40,519 nucleotides of DNA from an uncultured Dorea sp. (GTDB taxonomy: Bacteria > Bacillota_A > Clostridia > Lachnospirales > Lachnospiraceae), in the NCBI GenBank assembly GCA_910578865.1, contig CAJTRM010000026.1, forward strand, positions 1 to 40,519, in the 5' to 3' direction. The position numbers and the translations under genes are program-made. Of this stretch, positions 25,689-33,411 are shown piece by piece (position 1 is the stretch's first letter; each line of letters starts with the position of its first letter). Under the pieces are notes generated by a model. It did not search any database. It was given only the letters and a program-made list of their open reading frames with translations, and was not told where the DNA came from.

Positions 25689-26975
25689 ATGTTAGATATT
25701 AAATTTGTCAGAATGAACCCAGATGTTGTAAAGGAAAATATTAAAAAGAAATTTCAGGATGAAAAACTTCCGCTGGTGGATGAGGTCTTAGAATTAGATC
25801 AAAAGAATAGAGATATAAAACAAGAAGTAGAAGCGCTGCGTGCAGAGAGGAATAAAATTTCCAAAGAAATAGGTGCATGTATGGCAAAGGGTAAAAAGGA
25901 AGAAGCAGAAAAATTAAAGAAAAAAGTTCAGGCCAATGCGGACAGAGTTGAGGAATTATCTGCTGAAGAAAAGGAAGTAGAGGCAAATATTAAAAAAATC
26001 ATGATGACGATTCCAAATATCATTGATCCATCTGTACCGATTGGCAAAGATGACAGTGAAAATGTGGAAATTGAGAAGTTTGGCGAGCCTGTAGTTCCGG
26101 AATATGATATTCCTTATCATACTGAAATTATGGACAGTTTTAAGGGTATTGATCTTGAAAGCGCAGGAAAGGTTGCAGGAAACGGTTTCTACTATCTTAT
26201 GGGAGATATTGCAAGGATTCATTCCTCTGTAATATCTTATGCCCGTGATTTTATGATTAACCGTGGATTTACTTACTGCATTCCGCCATTTATGATCAGA
26301 AGCAACGTTGTAACGGGTGTTATGAGTTTTGCTGAGATGGATTCAATGATGTACAAAATTGAAGGAGAGGATCTTTATCTCATTGGTACAAGTGAGCACT
26401 CCATGATCGGTAAATTTATTGACAGTATGACCCCGGAAGATCAGCTTCCGCAGACATTAACAAGTTATTCTCCGTGTTTCCGTAAAGAAAAAGGTGCGCA
26501 CGGGATCGAGGAAAGAGGAGTATACCGCATTCATCAGTTTGAAAAGCAGGAAATGATCGTTGTATGTAAGCCGGAAGAGAGTCCGTACTGGTACGATCAG
26601 TTGTGGAAAAACACGGTAGATCTGTTCCGCTCTCTGGATATTCCGGTGCGTACATTAGAGTGCTGTTCAGGAGATCTTGCAGACCTGAAAGTGAAATCCT
26701 GTGATGTGGAAGCATGGTCCCCAAGGCAGAAAAAATATTTTGAAGTCGGAAGCTGCTCTAATTTGGGAGATGCACAGGCAAGAAGACTTGGTATCCGGGT
26801 AAAAGGTGCAGACGGAAACAAATACTTTGCACATACATTAAATAATACAGTTGTTGCACCGCCGAGAATGTTGATAGCATTTCTTGAAAATAATCTTCAG
26901 GAAGACGGTTCTGTCAAGATTCCTGAAGTACTGAGGCCATATATGGGTGGTGTGGCAGAGATCAGACCAAAATAA
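25689..26975 (+). CDS. serS: Seryl-tRNA synthetase
   Basis: A 428-residue class II aminoacyl-tRNA synthetase that charges tRNA-Ser. The N-terminal ~110 residues form the long coiled-coil tRNA-binding arm, rich in Lys and Glu. The catalytic domain has motif 2 as PCFRKEKGAHGIEERGVYRI and motif 3 near NNTVVAPPRMLIAFLEN. AAGGAGGAG precedes the ATG. Length is normal. It lies in the parAB-DUF4446-serS-DUF3881 row, all in the rightward direction. Confidence 0.97.
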   Translation: MLDIKFVRMNPDVVKENIKKKFQDEKLPLVDEVLELDQKNRDIKQEVEALRAERNKISKEIGACMAKGKKEEAEKLKKKVQANADRVEELSAEEKEVEANIKKIMMTIPNIIDPSVPIGKDDSENVEIEKFGEPVVPEYDIPYHTEIMDSFKGIDLESAGKVAGNGFYYLMGDIARIHSSVISYARDFMINRGFTYCIPPFMIRSNVVTGVMSFAEMDSMMYKIEGEDLYLIGTSEHSMIGKFIDSMTPEDQLPQTLTSYSPCFRKEKGAHGIEERGVYRIHQFEKQEMIVVCKPEESPYWYDQLWKNTVDLFRSLDIPVRTLECCSGDLADLKVKSCDVEAWSPRQKKYFEVGSCSNLGDAQARRLGIRVKGADGNKYFAHTLNNTVVAPPRMLIAFLENNLQEDGSVKIPEVLRPYMGGVAEIRPK

Positions 26976-26992
26976 TTTATGAGGAAAAAAAT

Positions 26993-27871
26993 ATGCATCA
27001 ATACCTGACGGCCATCGGATTTGGCGGCATAAAGTCAAAAAAGTCATTAAATGAAATTTTGTCGTATGTGGAAAATACATTTACGCAGCATGAATTGGTT
27101 TCTACAGAAGAAGAGATTGCTTACTGTGAATTTAAAAAAGAATTTGCAGAAGGGATAGGTATTACATTAATCGGAAACACAGATATTGACGAATCATTTA
27201 AAAAAGAATTTTACATTCCGTATTTTGCCGGGAGTGGTATTACAACATATGCGGACGTACTGATTGAGCGAAGAATAGATAAGGAAGCGTATGTAGGAAT
27301 TTGTGAAGACGTGAAAATTGGGATCAGCCTGATTTTTCATATTCAAAATTCTGCTGCATATTTAAAAAAGCATTGGGCAGCGAATGTCACAGAGACGTTT
27401 ACCTCTGTGACACTGTCCGGTCTATGTAATGAGGGAATCATCCTTCTTCCGGTTATGAAGGATAAAAGTCAGGAAAAACAGCAAAAGGAAGATGTGCGTA
27501 ACAGAATGATGCTCCTGAGTGCAGCAAAAACAGGAGACCCTGTTGCAATAGAGAATCTTACTCTGGATGATATCGATATATATTCAAAAGTTTCAAGAAG
27601 ACTGGTTACAGAGGATGTATTCAGTATTGTAGATACATATATCATGCCATACGGGGTGGAATGTGACAGGTATTCAATTCTGGGAACAATAACAGCAGTT
27701 CGTAAAACCAGGAATGAAATTACCGAAGAAGAAATCTATATTATGGGGCTGGATGTTAATGACCTGATCTTCGATATCTGTGTTCCTGTCAGTAATGTTG
27801 TAGGAGAACCTGCGGTGGGCCGCAGATTTAAAGGGAATATATGGATGCAGGGGTATGTCAATTTTGAATGA
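26993..27871 (+). CDS. DUF3881 family protein
   Basis: A 292-residue soluble protein matching the DUF3881 family of Lachnospiraceae: it starts HQYLTAIGFGGIKSKKSLNE, has the central segment GSGITTYADVLIERRIDKEAYVG, and the later PYGVECDRYSILGTI. No catalytic motif or membrane segment is visible. Function unknown. The gene follows serS by 17 bases and is the last intact gene of the conserved backbone before the split tRNA. Confidence 0.85.
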   Translation: MHQYLTAIGFGGIKSKKSLNEILSYVENTFTQHELVSTEEEIAYCEFKKEFAEGIGITLIGNTDIDESFKKEFYIPYFAGSGITTYADVLIERRIDKEAYVGICEDVKIGISLIFHIQNSAAYLKKHWAANVTETFTSVTLSGLCNEGIILLPVMKDKSQEKQQKEDVRNRMMLLSAAKTGDPVAIENLTLDDIDIYSKVSRRLVTEDVFSIVDTYIMPYGVECDRYSILGTITAVRKTRNEITEEEIYIMGLDVNDLIFDICVPVSNVVGEPAVGRRFKGNIWMQGYVNFE

Positions 27872-27890
27872 GTTTCTATAAAATTATGCT

Positions 27891-27919
27891 TTGACATCTG
27901 AACATGAATGAAGTATAAT
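27891..27919 (+). promoter_or_regulatory. Perfect promoter upstream of the broken tRNA-Arg
   Basis: TTGACA at 27891-27896 and TATAAT at 27914-27919 are separated by 17 bases. Transcription would begin near 27926, about 29 bases before the 5' tRNA half. It was presumably the promoter of the original tRNA-Arg gene and now reads into the inserted DNA. Confidence 0.85.
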
Positions 27920-27954
27920 AAACAAGTATGAGACAGAACATAAAATCTGTAAAT

Positions 27955-27994
27955 GTCGCTATAGCTCAGCTGGATAGAGCGACCGCCTCCTAAG
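27955..27994 (+). pseudogene. 5' half of tRNA-Arg(CCT), broken at the anticodon loop
   Basis: The acceptor strand GTCGCTA, the D-arm GCTC...GAGC and the anticodon 5' strand ACCGC plus loop CTCCTAA and one further G are present. Then the sequence leaves the tRNA (AGAAAGCC) and no T-arm follows. The matching 3' strand GCGGT is not found anywhere to the right in the window. The break sits where tyrosine recombinases commonly cross over in tRNA genes, so this is probably one junction of an integrated element. Confidence 0.85.
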
Positions 27995-28266
27995 AGAAAG
28001 CCGAGGCATTCCCCAAAGGGAAAAAATGAAAAACAACTTTCAGTTCGAATCTATTCTGAAAAATGCCAAAGGTGACAACAAAGCATTCCCCAAATTGGGG
28101 AACGTTCTAATGTTACCAAATCGAAAAAATCTGTAGATTGACAACTCGAAAAAGAGTTGATAATCTTATATATGGCCGAAGGGAAAAATCCCAGAAACCC
28201 AGTAAAATCAAGGGTTTGCGGCATGTGTCGTCATAGCTCAGTTGGATAGAGCACTCGCCTCCTAAG
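27984..28266 (+). mobile_element. Candidate attachment-site pair: 11-base direct repeats in two tRNA-Arg copies
   Basis: CGCCTCCTAAG occurs at 27984-27994 in the broken tRNA and at 28256-28266 in the intact tRNA, covering the anticodon loop. The 232 bases between 27995 and 28226 hold no gene. They carry a near-palindrome TTCCCCAAATTGGGGAA (28086-28102), a repeat of GCATTCCCCAAA (near 28007 and 28083) and an inverted CAACTC/GAGTTG (28142-28159), features seen in integrase arm-site DNA. No integrase gene is in the window. Confidence 0.55.
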
Positions 28267-28300
28267 CGAGGGGTCGGAGGTTCAAATCCTCTTGGCGACG
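28227..28300 (+). tRNA. tRNA-Arg(CCT), intact
   Basis: A 74-base cloverleaf: acceptor GTCGTCA/TGGCGAC with one wobble pair, D-stem GCTC/GAGC, anticodon stem CTCGC/GCGAG with loop CTCCTAA (anticodon CCT, decoding AGG), T-stem GGAGG/CCTCT with loop TTCAAAT, discriminator G. CCA is not encoded. It differs from the broken copy upstream in the anticodon stem, so it is not just that gene re-formed. Confidence 0.95.
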
Positions 28301-28306
28301 GGCTTC

Positions 28307-28356
28307 AAAGCGTTCGAAAATGTTAGCTGGATTAGCTGACAACGAACGCTTTTGTT
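28307..28356 (+). terminator. tRNA terminator hairpin
   Basis: AAAGCGTTCG at 28307-28316 pairs with CGAACGCTTT at 28343-28352, followed by TTTTGTTATTTT. The loop contains two copies of TTAGCTG from the repeat array that begins here. Confidence 0.6.
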
Positions 28357-28627
28357 ATTTTCTAATCACGTTCGTGACACAAAATTCCATTCAAAATGAT
28401 TAATTTCCAGCTAACACAATCCGATTTTTGTTAGCTGACAGCTAATCAAAATTACCGTTTTGCAAACATGGGTTTTAAGAAGTCCAGCTAACATTTGGGT
28501 TCCGCTCCGTTGTCACCCCTTATTCGGGGATGCAAATCAGAGAAAAGGCGGGAAAAGAAACAATCTCTCCCAAACCTGCAAACATGAATTAGCTGAAACA
28601 GTATTCAATTCTATTAGCTACAGCTAA
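28323..28627. repeat. Array of TTAGCTG/CAGCTAA repeats upstream of an element parB
   Basis: Eight exact or near-exact copies of the heptamer lie in 305 bases: direct at 28323, 28332, 28431 and 28589, reverse at 28408, 28439, 28485 and 28621, and one variant TTAGCTA at 28614. Two pairs form palindromes: TTAGCTGACAGCTAA at 28431-28445 and TTAGCTACAGCTAA at 28614-28627. This is the only content of the 28301-28722 gap apart from the tRNA terminator and the leader hairpins. Candidate roles are a centromere for the adjacent ParB/ParA, an operator or a replication iteron set. Which one is unknown. Confidence 0.7.
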
Positions 28628-28632
28628 TGGTC

Positions 28633-28707
28633 AAACAGCAATGTCTGTTTGGAACTTTACTATTTATAAAAGTTCCAGGCAGGCATTTTTTAGTTCCTAA
28701 ATCCTGG
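28633..28707 (+). promoter_or_regulatory. Leader hairpins before the element parB gene
   Basis: AAACAG (28633-28638) pairs with CTGTTT (28645-28650), GGAACTTT (28651-28658) pairs with AAAGTTCC (28669-28676), and CCAGG (28675-28679) can pair with CCTGG (28703-28707) next to the ribosome site. This could be a structured 5' leader, or simply more protein-binding sites. No promoter hexamers could be fixed. Confidence 0.35.
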
Positions 28708-28722
28708 AGGAAAGGAGTCAAG

Positions 28723-29592
28723 ATGACTGAACTAAACAGACAATCAGGAGAAAACGAAGAAAGAATCATAGAAATTGAGATTGAGCGTCTTCGTGCATTC
28801 AAAGAGCATCCGTTTCAAGTGAAAGATGATAAGGAAATGTTTCTTCTGCAGGAAAGCATTGAGAAGTATGGCATTTTAAATCCGCTGATCGTCAGACCAG
28901 TACCGGATGGCTACTATGAGATCATATCCGGCCACAGAAGAAAACATGCTGCGGAGAAACTTGGATACCGTAAAGTACCGGTGATCATCCGGGTATTAAG
29001 TGAAGATGATTCCATTTTAAGCATGGTAGATTCCAATCTTCACAGAGAACGGATCAGCTACAGTGAAAAAGCTTTTGCTTACAAATTAAAGAATGACGTA
29101 TTGAAAAGAAAAAGTGGTCGAAAAAAGAGCCAAGTTGACCACAAAACGCCAAGAAAGCGAGCGATAGAGATCATCAGCGAGGATTGTGGTGATAGTCCAA
29201 AACAAGTGCAGCGTTATATCTCACTGACAAAACTGATACCGGAAATGCTGCAGAAACTGGATGATGAGATCATTTCTTTTTGTCCGGCTGTAGAGATAGC
29301 AGCATTAAGTGAAAAAGAGCAAAAGGAATTGCTTGTAGCAATGGAGTATGCACAGGCGATCCCATCACTCTCACAGGCACAGAGGATCCGGCAACTGAGT
29401 AAAGAAAAACAGTTGTCACTGGAAAAGATGGAAGAAATCATGTGTGAAGTGAAAAAGGGTGAGATCACAAGAGTGGCATTCACAAACGAGCAGTTACACA
29501 AGTATTTTCCAAATTCTTATACACCGGCAATGATGAAGCGGGAAATACTGGCATTGTTGAAATTATGGAAAAAAGAATCATGGGAAAATTAA
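28723..29592 (+). CDS. ParB/RepB/Spo0J-family partition protein of the integrated element
   Basis: A 289-residue ParB-like protein unlike the chromosomal one. The N-terminal ParB domain has EIEIERLRAFKEHPFQVK, then YYEIISGHRRKHAAEKLGYR (the GHRR variant of the nucleotide-binding motif) and SNLHRERISYSEKAFAYKLK. It is followed by a basic helix-turn-helix region around GDSPKQVQRYISLTKLIPEM. Proteins like this are common at the ends of integrative conjugative elements. The ATG at 28723 is preferred over an upstream in-frame ATG because AAAGGAG precedes it. An array of TTAGCTG repeats lies just upstream. Confidence 0.88.
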   Translation: MTELNRQSGENEERIIEIEIERLRAFKEHPFQVKDDKEMFLLQESIEKYGILNPLIVRPVPDGYYEIISGHRRKHAAEKLGYRKVPVIIRVLSEDDSILSMVDSNLHRERISYSEKAFAYKLKNDVLKRKSGRKKSQVDHKTPRKRAIEIISEDCGDSPKQVQRYISLTKLIPEMLQKLDDEIISFCPAVEIAALSEKEQKELLVAMEYAQAIPSLSQAQRIRQLSKEKQLSLEKMEEIMCEVKKGEITRVAFTNEQLHKYFPNSYTPAMMKREILALLKLWKKESWEN

Positions 29593-29606
29593 AGGAGGAA
29601 GAAATC

Positions 29607-29813
29607 ATGTGTAAAGTTATATCCGTAGTAAACCAGAAAGGCGGCGTTGGAAAGACCACCACAACCGTAAATGTAGGCATTGGACTGGCACGAGAAGGTA
29701 AGAAAGTGTTGCTGATCGACGCGGATCCACAGGGAAGTTTAACAGCAAGTCTTGGATATGAGGAACCGGATGATCTTCGCATCACACTGGCAACGATTAT
29801 GATGGATGTCATC
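29607..29813 (+). pseudogene. ParA-family ATPase, truncated by the transposon
   Basis: Only the first 69 codons remain: CKVISVVNQKGGVGKTTTTV (deviant Walker A), VLLIDADPQGSLTASLG and a short continuation ending ATIMMDVI. The frame then runs seven codons into the end of the transposon before a stop near 29837. A whole ParA would need about 190 further residues. AAAGGAGGAAG precedes the ATG, and the gene follows the ParB-like gene by 14 bases, so this was the normal partition pair of the element. Confidence 0.92.
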
Positions 29814-30223
29814 TGTAGAACGTCACATTGCGACTAATAAAAACATCAAATTAAATCTGATAAAAATACCTCCATTCCCTCACATTAAATCTAAAGAACT
29901 GCCTTCTTTCTAATATAAACTGCAAGTTCTCTCTAAGCTTTCCATATCCAAAAGTCTGATATCCAGATATTATCTGATTATTTCCCGCTTTCCCTCTTTT
30001 TAAGACATATATGGCTGCTCTCTCCCCTCTTTCTGCAAAACTTTCTGACAATAGTTATCCTCCCCAACACCTTGATGCTCTGAAATTGTGTGCGAATCCT
30101 GTGCATTACTTCTCAGGCCTCCCTTGTCTATGCTGAAAGGACGGCCTGAACCTTTGTTTTATTAAATTGTCCGGAAAAATCCAACTATTTAACAAATCCA
30201 CATTTTTAAAAGAAATGAACGGT

Positions 30224-31033
30224 TTATACCAGGGAACTATCATTGACTGCTGACAGTACCATATCAGAATCAATGTTCTGTCTGTGGTTCTGTGCTCCAA
30301 TGGTAAGTGCTTTTGTCAGGATCAGGTTCAGAACCCTCATAGAACCGTTGCAGCTTCCACAGGCAGTCGTAAGGGAGCTGTCATCAAAAATCCTGGGAGA
30401 AGCCCCTGCAAGCTCCATGCGGTCCCGAATATAATCCGCTGCCTCAGGCTCCGACAGCCCGGAAAAACTGTAACTCACTGCAACCCTTTGCCGAAGCGCC
30501 TCATTGGGCTGGCGCATCATGAGGTTGTTAAGTACCGGCTGGCCCAGGAGGATCAGGGAGAAACAGTTTTTAGAATCCATACAGAAATTGCACAGCATTT
30601 TGAGGTCCTTTAAGATGTCAGGGTTCAGATACTGGGCTTCATCCAGGCATACCATACAGAAGATTTTTTTATTGGTGCACATGGAGTAGAGATAATCCTG
30701 GATCCGTTTGAACATCACCGTCTTTTTATAAGATACTTCCAGCCCCATAGTGACGCACAGCTGCCGGTAAAATTCGGTAGTCGTCACGGTAGACAGACAA
30801 ATGTAGTAGAACTTTACAAGGTTGGGATTGAGGCTTTCAGAAAAACAGCGGAGGGCAAAGGTCTTTCCCAGTCCAGGCGCCGCGGTAAAGAGTCCGATTC
30901 CGGGGTGTGCCTTCAGATGCTCCAGCCGTCCCTGTACCTGTTCCATGTCCCGTGTCCGGTAAGCATTCCCGGAAGGGAGTTCCTTGTCAAAGGGATTCAG
31001 CCTCATGCCATAATAATTTAAAAAGGATGTCAT
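30224..31033 (-). CDS. AAA ATPase of the transposon (ExeA/TniB/TnsC-like)
   Basis: A 269-residue ATPase. Walker A is TAAPGLGKTFAL near residue 45-56 and Walker B is MVCLDEAQYL near residue 130. Sensor-type residues lie in SLILLGQPVLNNLMM, and the C-terminal region resembles a TniB/ExeA helical lid. By family it would choose the target and activate the DDE transposase. The start overlaps the transposase stop by 4 bases, so the two are coupled. Confidence 0.88.
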   Translation of the reverse strand: MTSFLNYYGMRLNPFDKELPSGNAYRTRDMEQVQGRLEHLKAHPGIGLFTAAPGLGKTFALRCFSESLNPNLVKFYYICLSTVTTTEFYRQLCVTMGLEVSYKKTVMFKRIQDYLYSMCTNKKIFCMVCLDEAQYLNPDILKDLKMLCNFCMDSKNCFSLILLGQPVLNNLMMRQPNEALRQRVAVSYSFSGLSEPEAADYIRDRMELAGASPRIFDDSSLTTACGSCNGSMRVLNLILTKALTIGAQNHRQNIDSDMVLSAVNDSSLV

Positions 31034-32292
31034 ACTTCACCTTCACCTCCATAGTTCACGTAGTAATTCTGCTTCCTGCAGACTTTGGAATTTTCAGTTT
31101 TGTTCGTTGGGGAGATGGGGTACCGCTTCCCGTCATAAAGGAGAAAGGCGTGTTTCTCATCCCCCGGCTGGTACCGAACCTCTACCGTTGAACGGATAAA
31201 CTCCATAGGGACATCGTAAGGGGTACGGTCCAGGATGATGGTGGCGTCATTGCGGACTTTGCGTGAGACCCTGTGGAGGAAACAGTCCTCCAGCCACTGC
31301 CGGCTCTGCGGCATGCGGACATGGGCCAGATCTCTCAGATAGCGGGTGTGGGGAGGTTCCCCGGTGGCAGAGTGTATGGCTGTATTGTGAGAGCGGATAT
31401 AGTCCGCCAGCATACGGTTTAGTTCTGTAATACTGTTTAGGGAGTCCCGGTTGATGCGATCCAGGAAACGGGTCCTAAGGGTTCGGAAGTTCCGCTCTAC
31501 CTTGCCTTTGCTGGCGCCGTCTCTGACAGGTGTATGGATCAGAACCGTTCCCAATTGCCCGCAGATAAGGGAAAGTTGCACATTTTTATAAGGGGAACCA
31601 TTGTCTACATAAAGTTTTGCAGGGATTCCATAGGTAGCACAGGCATCCCTGAACACCTGTTGGAAATTTACTGCATTGTCCTGATAAAAAAATCTGCCGC
31701 CAACAATCATACGTGATTTGTCATCCAGGAGCATAATGCAATAAGTTTGGCGCCGCACTCCGTTCTCTTTGATAAAGGGGCCGTAAAGGGTATCCCCCTG
31801 GTACATCCCGGTACAGAATTCCTCCTCAAAGGCTTTCCGGTCTCTTTGTCCTGGAGCGGATGCACCTTTGAGGTTCTGTTTCTTAATAAAACGCTGGAAG
31901 GTAGCTACAGATGCATCACAAGCCCGGATTACGCCATCAGCAATGAGCTTTTCCCGGATCCCGGTGGCAGTCAGCCTGGGGAATTGTTCCCTGGCTTTAT
32001 AGATGGCAGAAATGGCATCCGCATCCAGGCGCCGGCTTTTCCCTTTGTCAGCTCTGTCCCGGGGCATCAGGGCATCAAACCCGCCTTTGCGGTAATCGGA
32101 TTCCCAACAGGACATGGTACCGGGGCTGTAAATGACTTCCCGTCCATCCGGGAGTTTGACTGGCTGTTCGGAAATCCTCTCGTAATAAGCCCGTTTTGTC
32201 ATATCTGGATAGGTATGGTTGAACGCGGGCTGGATAATGGCGAGACGGATAGATGCAACGGCTACTTTTGTGTTCCTTTCTTTCTCGTTCAT
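31030..32292 (-). CDS. DDE-type transposase (rve/TniA-like)
   Basis: A 420-residue transposase with an N-terminal helix-turn-helix part (residues ~1-140), an RNase H-like integrase core and a C-terminal beta-barrel-like part. The catalytic triad is visible: D167 in MYQGDTLYGPF, D230 in KLYVDNGSPY, and E266 in SKGKVERNFR. The last two are 35 residues apart, the classic DD35E spacing. It cuts and joins the transposon ends. It sits between the DUF6431 gene upstream and the ATPase gene, which overlaps its stop by 4 bases. Confidence 0.93.
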   Translation of the reverse strand: MNEKERNTKVAVASIRLAIIQPAFNHTYPDMTKRAYYERISEQPVKLPDGREVIYSPGTMSCWESDYRKGGFDALMPRDRADKGKSRRLDADAISAIYKAREQFPRLTATGIREKLIADGVIRACDASVATFQRFIKKQNLKGASAPGQRDRKAFEEEFCTGMYQGDTLYGPFIKENGVRRQTYCIMLLDDKSRMIVGGRFFYQDNAVNFQQVFRDACATYGIPAKLYVDNGSPYKNVQLSLICGQLGTVLIHTPVRDGASKGKVERNFRTLRTRFLDRINRDSLNSITELNRMLADYIRSHNTAIHSATGEPPHTRYLRDLAHVRMPQSRQWLEDCFLHRVSRKVRNDATIILDRTPYDVPMEFIRSTVEVRYQPGDEKHAFLLYDGKRYPISPTNKTENSKVCRKQNYYVNYGGEGEV

Positions 32293-32345
32293 ATGATTTT
32301 CACCTCCAGAAACAGCGTACCATCCAAGACAGGGGAAATACAGTG

Positions 32346-32978
32346 TCAGGTTATCTGATAGAGGTGTGGGGGAAGGCTGGCCTTTTGGATCTTTGGGCGG
32401 AATCTGCCCCGGGGCTGTAGGAATGCATAGCCGGAAGAAAGAAAAAAGCAGTTCAGGGAGCGGAAAAACAAGGAGGGAGACGCATGGAAAAGAATATCCA
32501 GAAGATCCAGTGTTTGCAGGAATCTGCCCAGGAGATGCTGCATTTCCTGTGAATCCTGGGCTAACCGTAGTACGATTCTGTGATAGGTGCTGACAGACAG
32601 GTCAAAATGACGGCAGAGGGCATCCACTGTGGGGAAAGCCCTGGTAATGCGCGCATAGAGGAGGGCAATGAGGAATCCAGGGCTATAAGAGAAGGAGGGG
32701 ATAAGGACAGAGGGAAGGAGGGCATGAGAGGAGCCACAGGAGGAGCAGAAAAGACAGCGGACAGTGATCTTGTGATCCAGGACTTCCCCGTCTTTATAAG
32801 AGATGAAATGTCTGGAATAAGAGCCATTGAGAGAGAGGTTTCGGGCGGGGGCATGGCAGGAAGGGCAGGAAGGAGCCAGGGAAGGGAGATGTTGGAAAAG
32901 AGCCAGATAGAGGGAGTATTCGTCGAGATGTTTAAATTTGTGAAAAAGGCTGCATAAAAGAGGATTTACGTATATCAT
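32346..32978 (-). CDS. DUF6431 protein of the transposon
   Basis: A 210-residue protein that travels with this transposon type. A zinc-ribbon-like pair is visible, CPSC near residue 38 and CSSC near residue 78 (with another Cys close by). It is followed by a helix-turn-helix-like segment, FPTVDALCRHFDLSVSTYHR. It could bind DNA at the ends or regulate transposition. Function is not established. The gene is first of the three and 53 bases upstream of the transposase. The family name is moderately certain. Confidence 0.7.
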   Translation of the reverse strand: MIYVNPLLCSLFHKFKHLDEYSLYLALFQHLPSLAPSCPSCHAPARNLSLNGSYSRHFISYKDGEVLDHKITVRCLFCSSCGSSHALLPSVLIPSFSYSPGFLIALLYARITRAFPTVDALCRHFDLSVSTYHRIVLRLAQDSQEMQHLLGRFLQTLDLLDILFHASPSLFFRSLNCFFLSSGYAFLQPRGRFRPKIQKASLPPHLYQIT

Positions 32979-33207
32979 AGGGAAAGGAAGGTGGCGGAAG
33001 ATCCCGCTGGGATCAACGGAATAGCCGGGAAAGGACGTGGTGTCAGGCTGGAGTCCTTTCTTTTTAAGAAAAAATCAAAAGGTTACAAGTTCTTAATACA
33101 AATCTGATGAATCTATTATGCAAATATATCCTGAGAATTTCAAGAGGTTTAGAAATAATTTGATGAAAAAATGGTGTTAAGCGGAGGGGAGAATTGGCTG
33201 TTCTACA

Positions 33208-33408
33208 AATAATCAGAAGAAAAATCAGGAAAAGACCTCTGATGCTCGCAGCAACAAACAGACTTCCCGAAAGCAACAGGATAATAAACCTAAGAAACGA
33301 AGATCTGTGATCAAACGACTGCATCAGAAACAGATTACCATTGCTCGCCGGTCCGGAAAGCCGATACCAAGGTACCTGGATCAGGAAATGGAAAGAAAAC
33401 GAGGGTAG
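33208..33408 (+). pseudogene. C-terminal remnant of an element gene
   Basis: Starting at the very base after the transposon end there is an open frame of 66 codons ending with TAG at 33406. It has no start codon or ribosome site of its own. It is basic and polar, including KKRRSVIKRLHQKQ, and ends in RYLDQEMERKRG. It reads as the tail of a larger protein whose beginning was lost together with the rest of parA. I do not recognise the family. Confidence 0.6.
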
Positions 33409-33411
33409 AAT

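Larger units (their letters stand above)
29814..33207 (-). mobile_element. Three-gene DDE transposon with TGTAGAAC ends
   Basis: The left end starts TGTAGAAC at 29814 and the right end is the reverse complement GTTCTACA ending at 33207. After 8 identical bases the ends match only partly. All three genes read leftward: DUF6431, transposase, ATPase. The 386 bases at 29838-30223 and the 229 bases at 32979-33207 hold no convincing gene. The flanks differ (GTCATC on the left, AATAAT on the right), so there is no target-site duplication. GC content is visibly higher than in the neighbours, a sign of separate origin. The TG...CA ends and gene set suggest Mu/Tn7-like chemistry. Confidence 0.85.

Noticed and set aside
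27955..27994. Split tRNA gene joined in trans
   Set aside because: No 3' half with the matching GCGGT strand was found in the window, and trans-joined tRNAs are not known in Firmicutes.
27995..28226. Group I intron in a tRNA-Arg(CCT) anticodon loop
   Set aside because: The size and site would fit, but the expected 3' exon does not follow: a complete second tRNA follows instead, with a stem that does not pair with the first half. No catalytic-core motifs were seen.
28301..28627. CRISPR array
   Set aside because: The TTAGCTG repeats are too short, irregularly spaced and in both orientations, and there are no cas genes.
29851..30300. Small leftward frames of 64-66 codons inside the transposon left end
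   Set aside because: No family resemblance, no ribosome site, and one overlaps the ATPase gene. The region is more likely noncoding end sequence.
31747..32957. Plus-strand frames opposite the transposase and DUF6431 genes
   Set aside because: They mirror the coding strand of GC-richer genes, and the DDE triad and zinc-ribbon motifs are on the minus strand.
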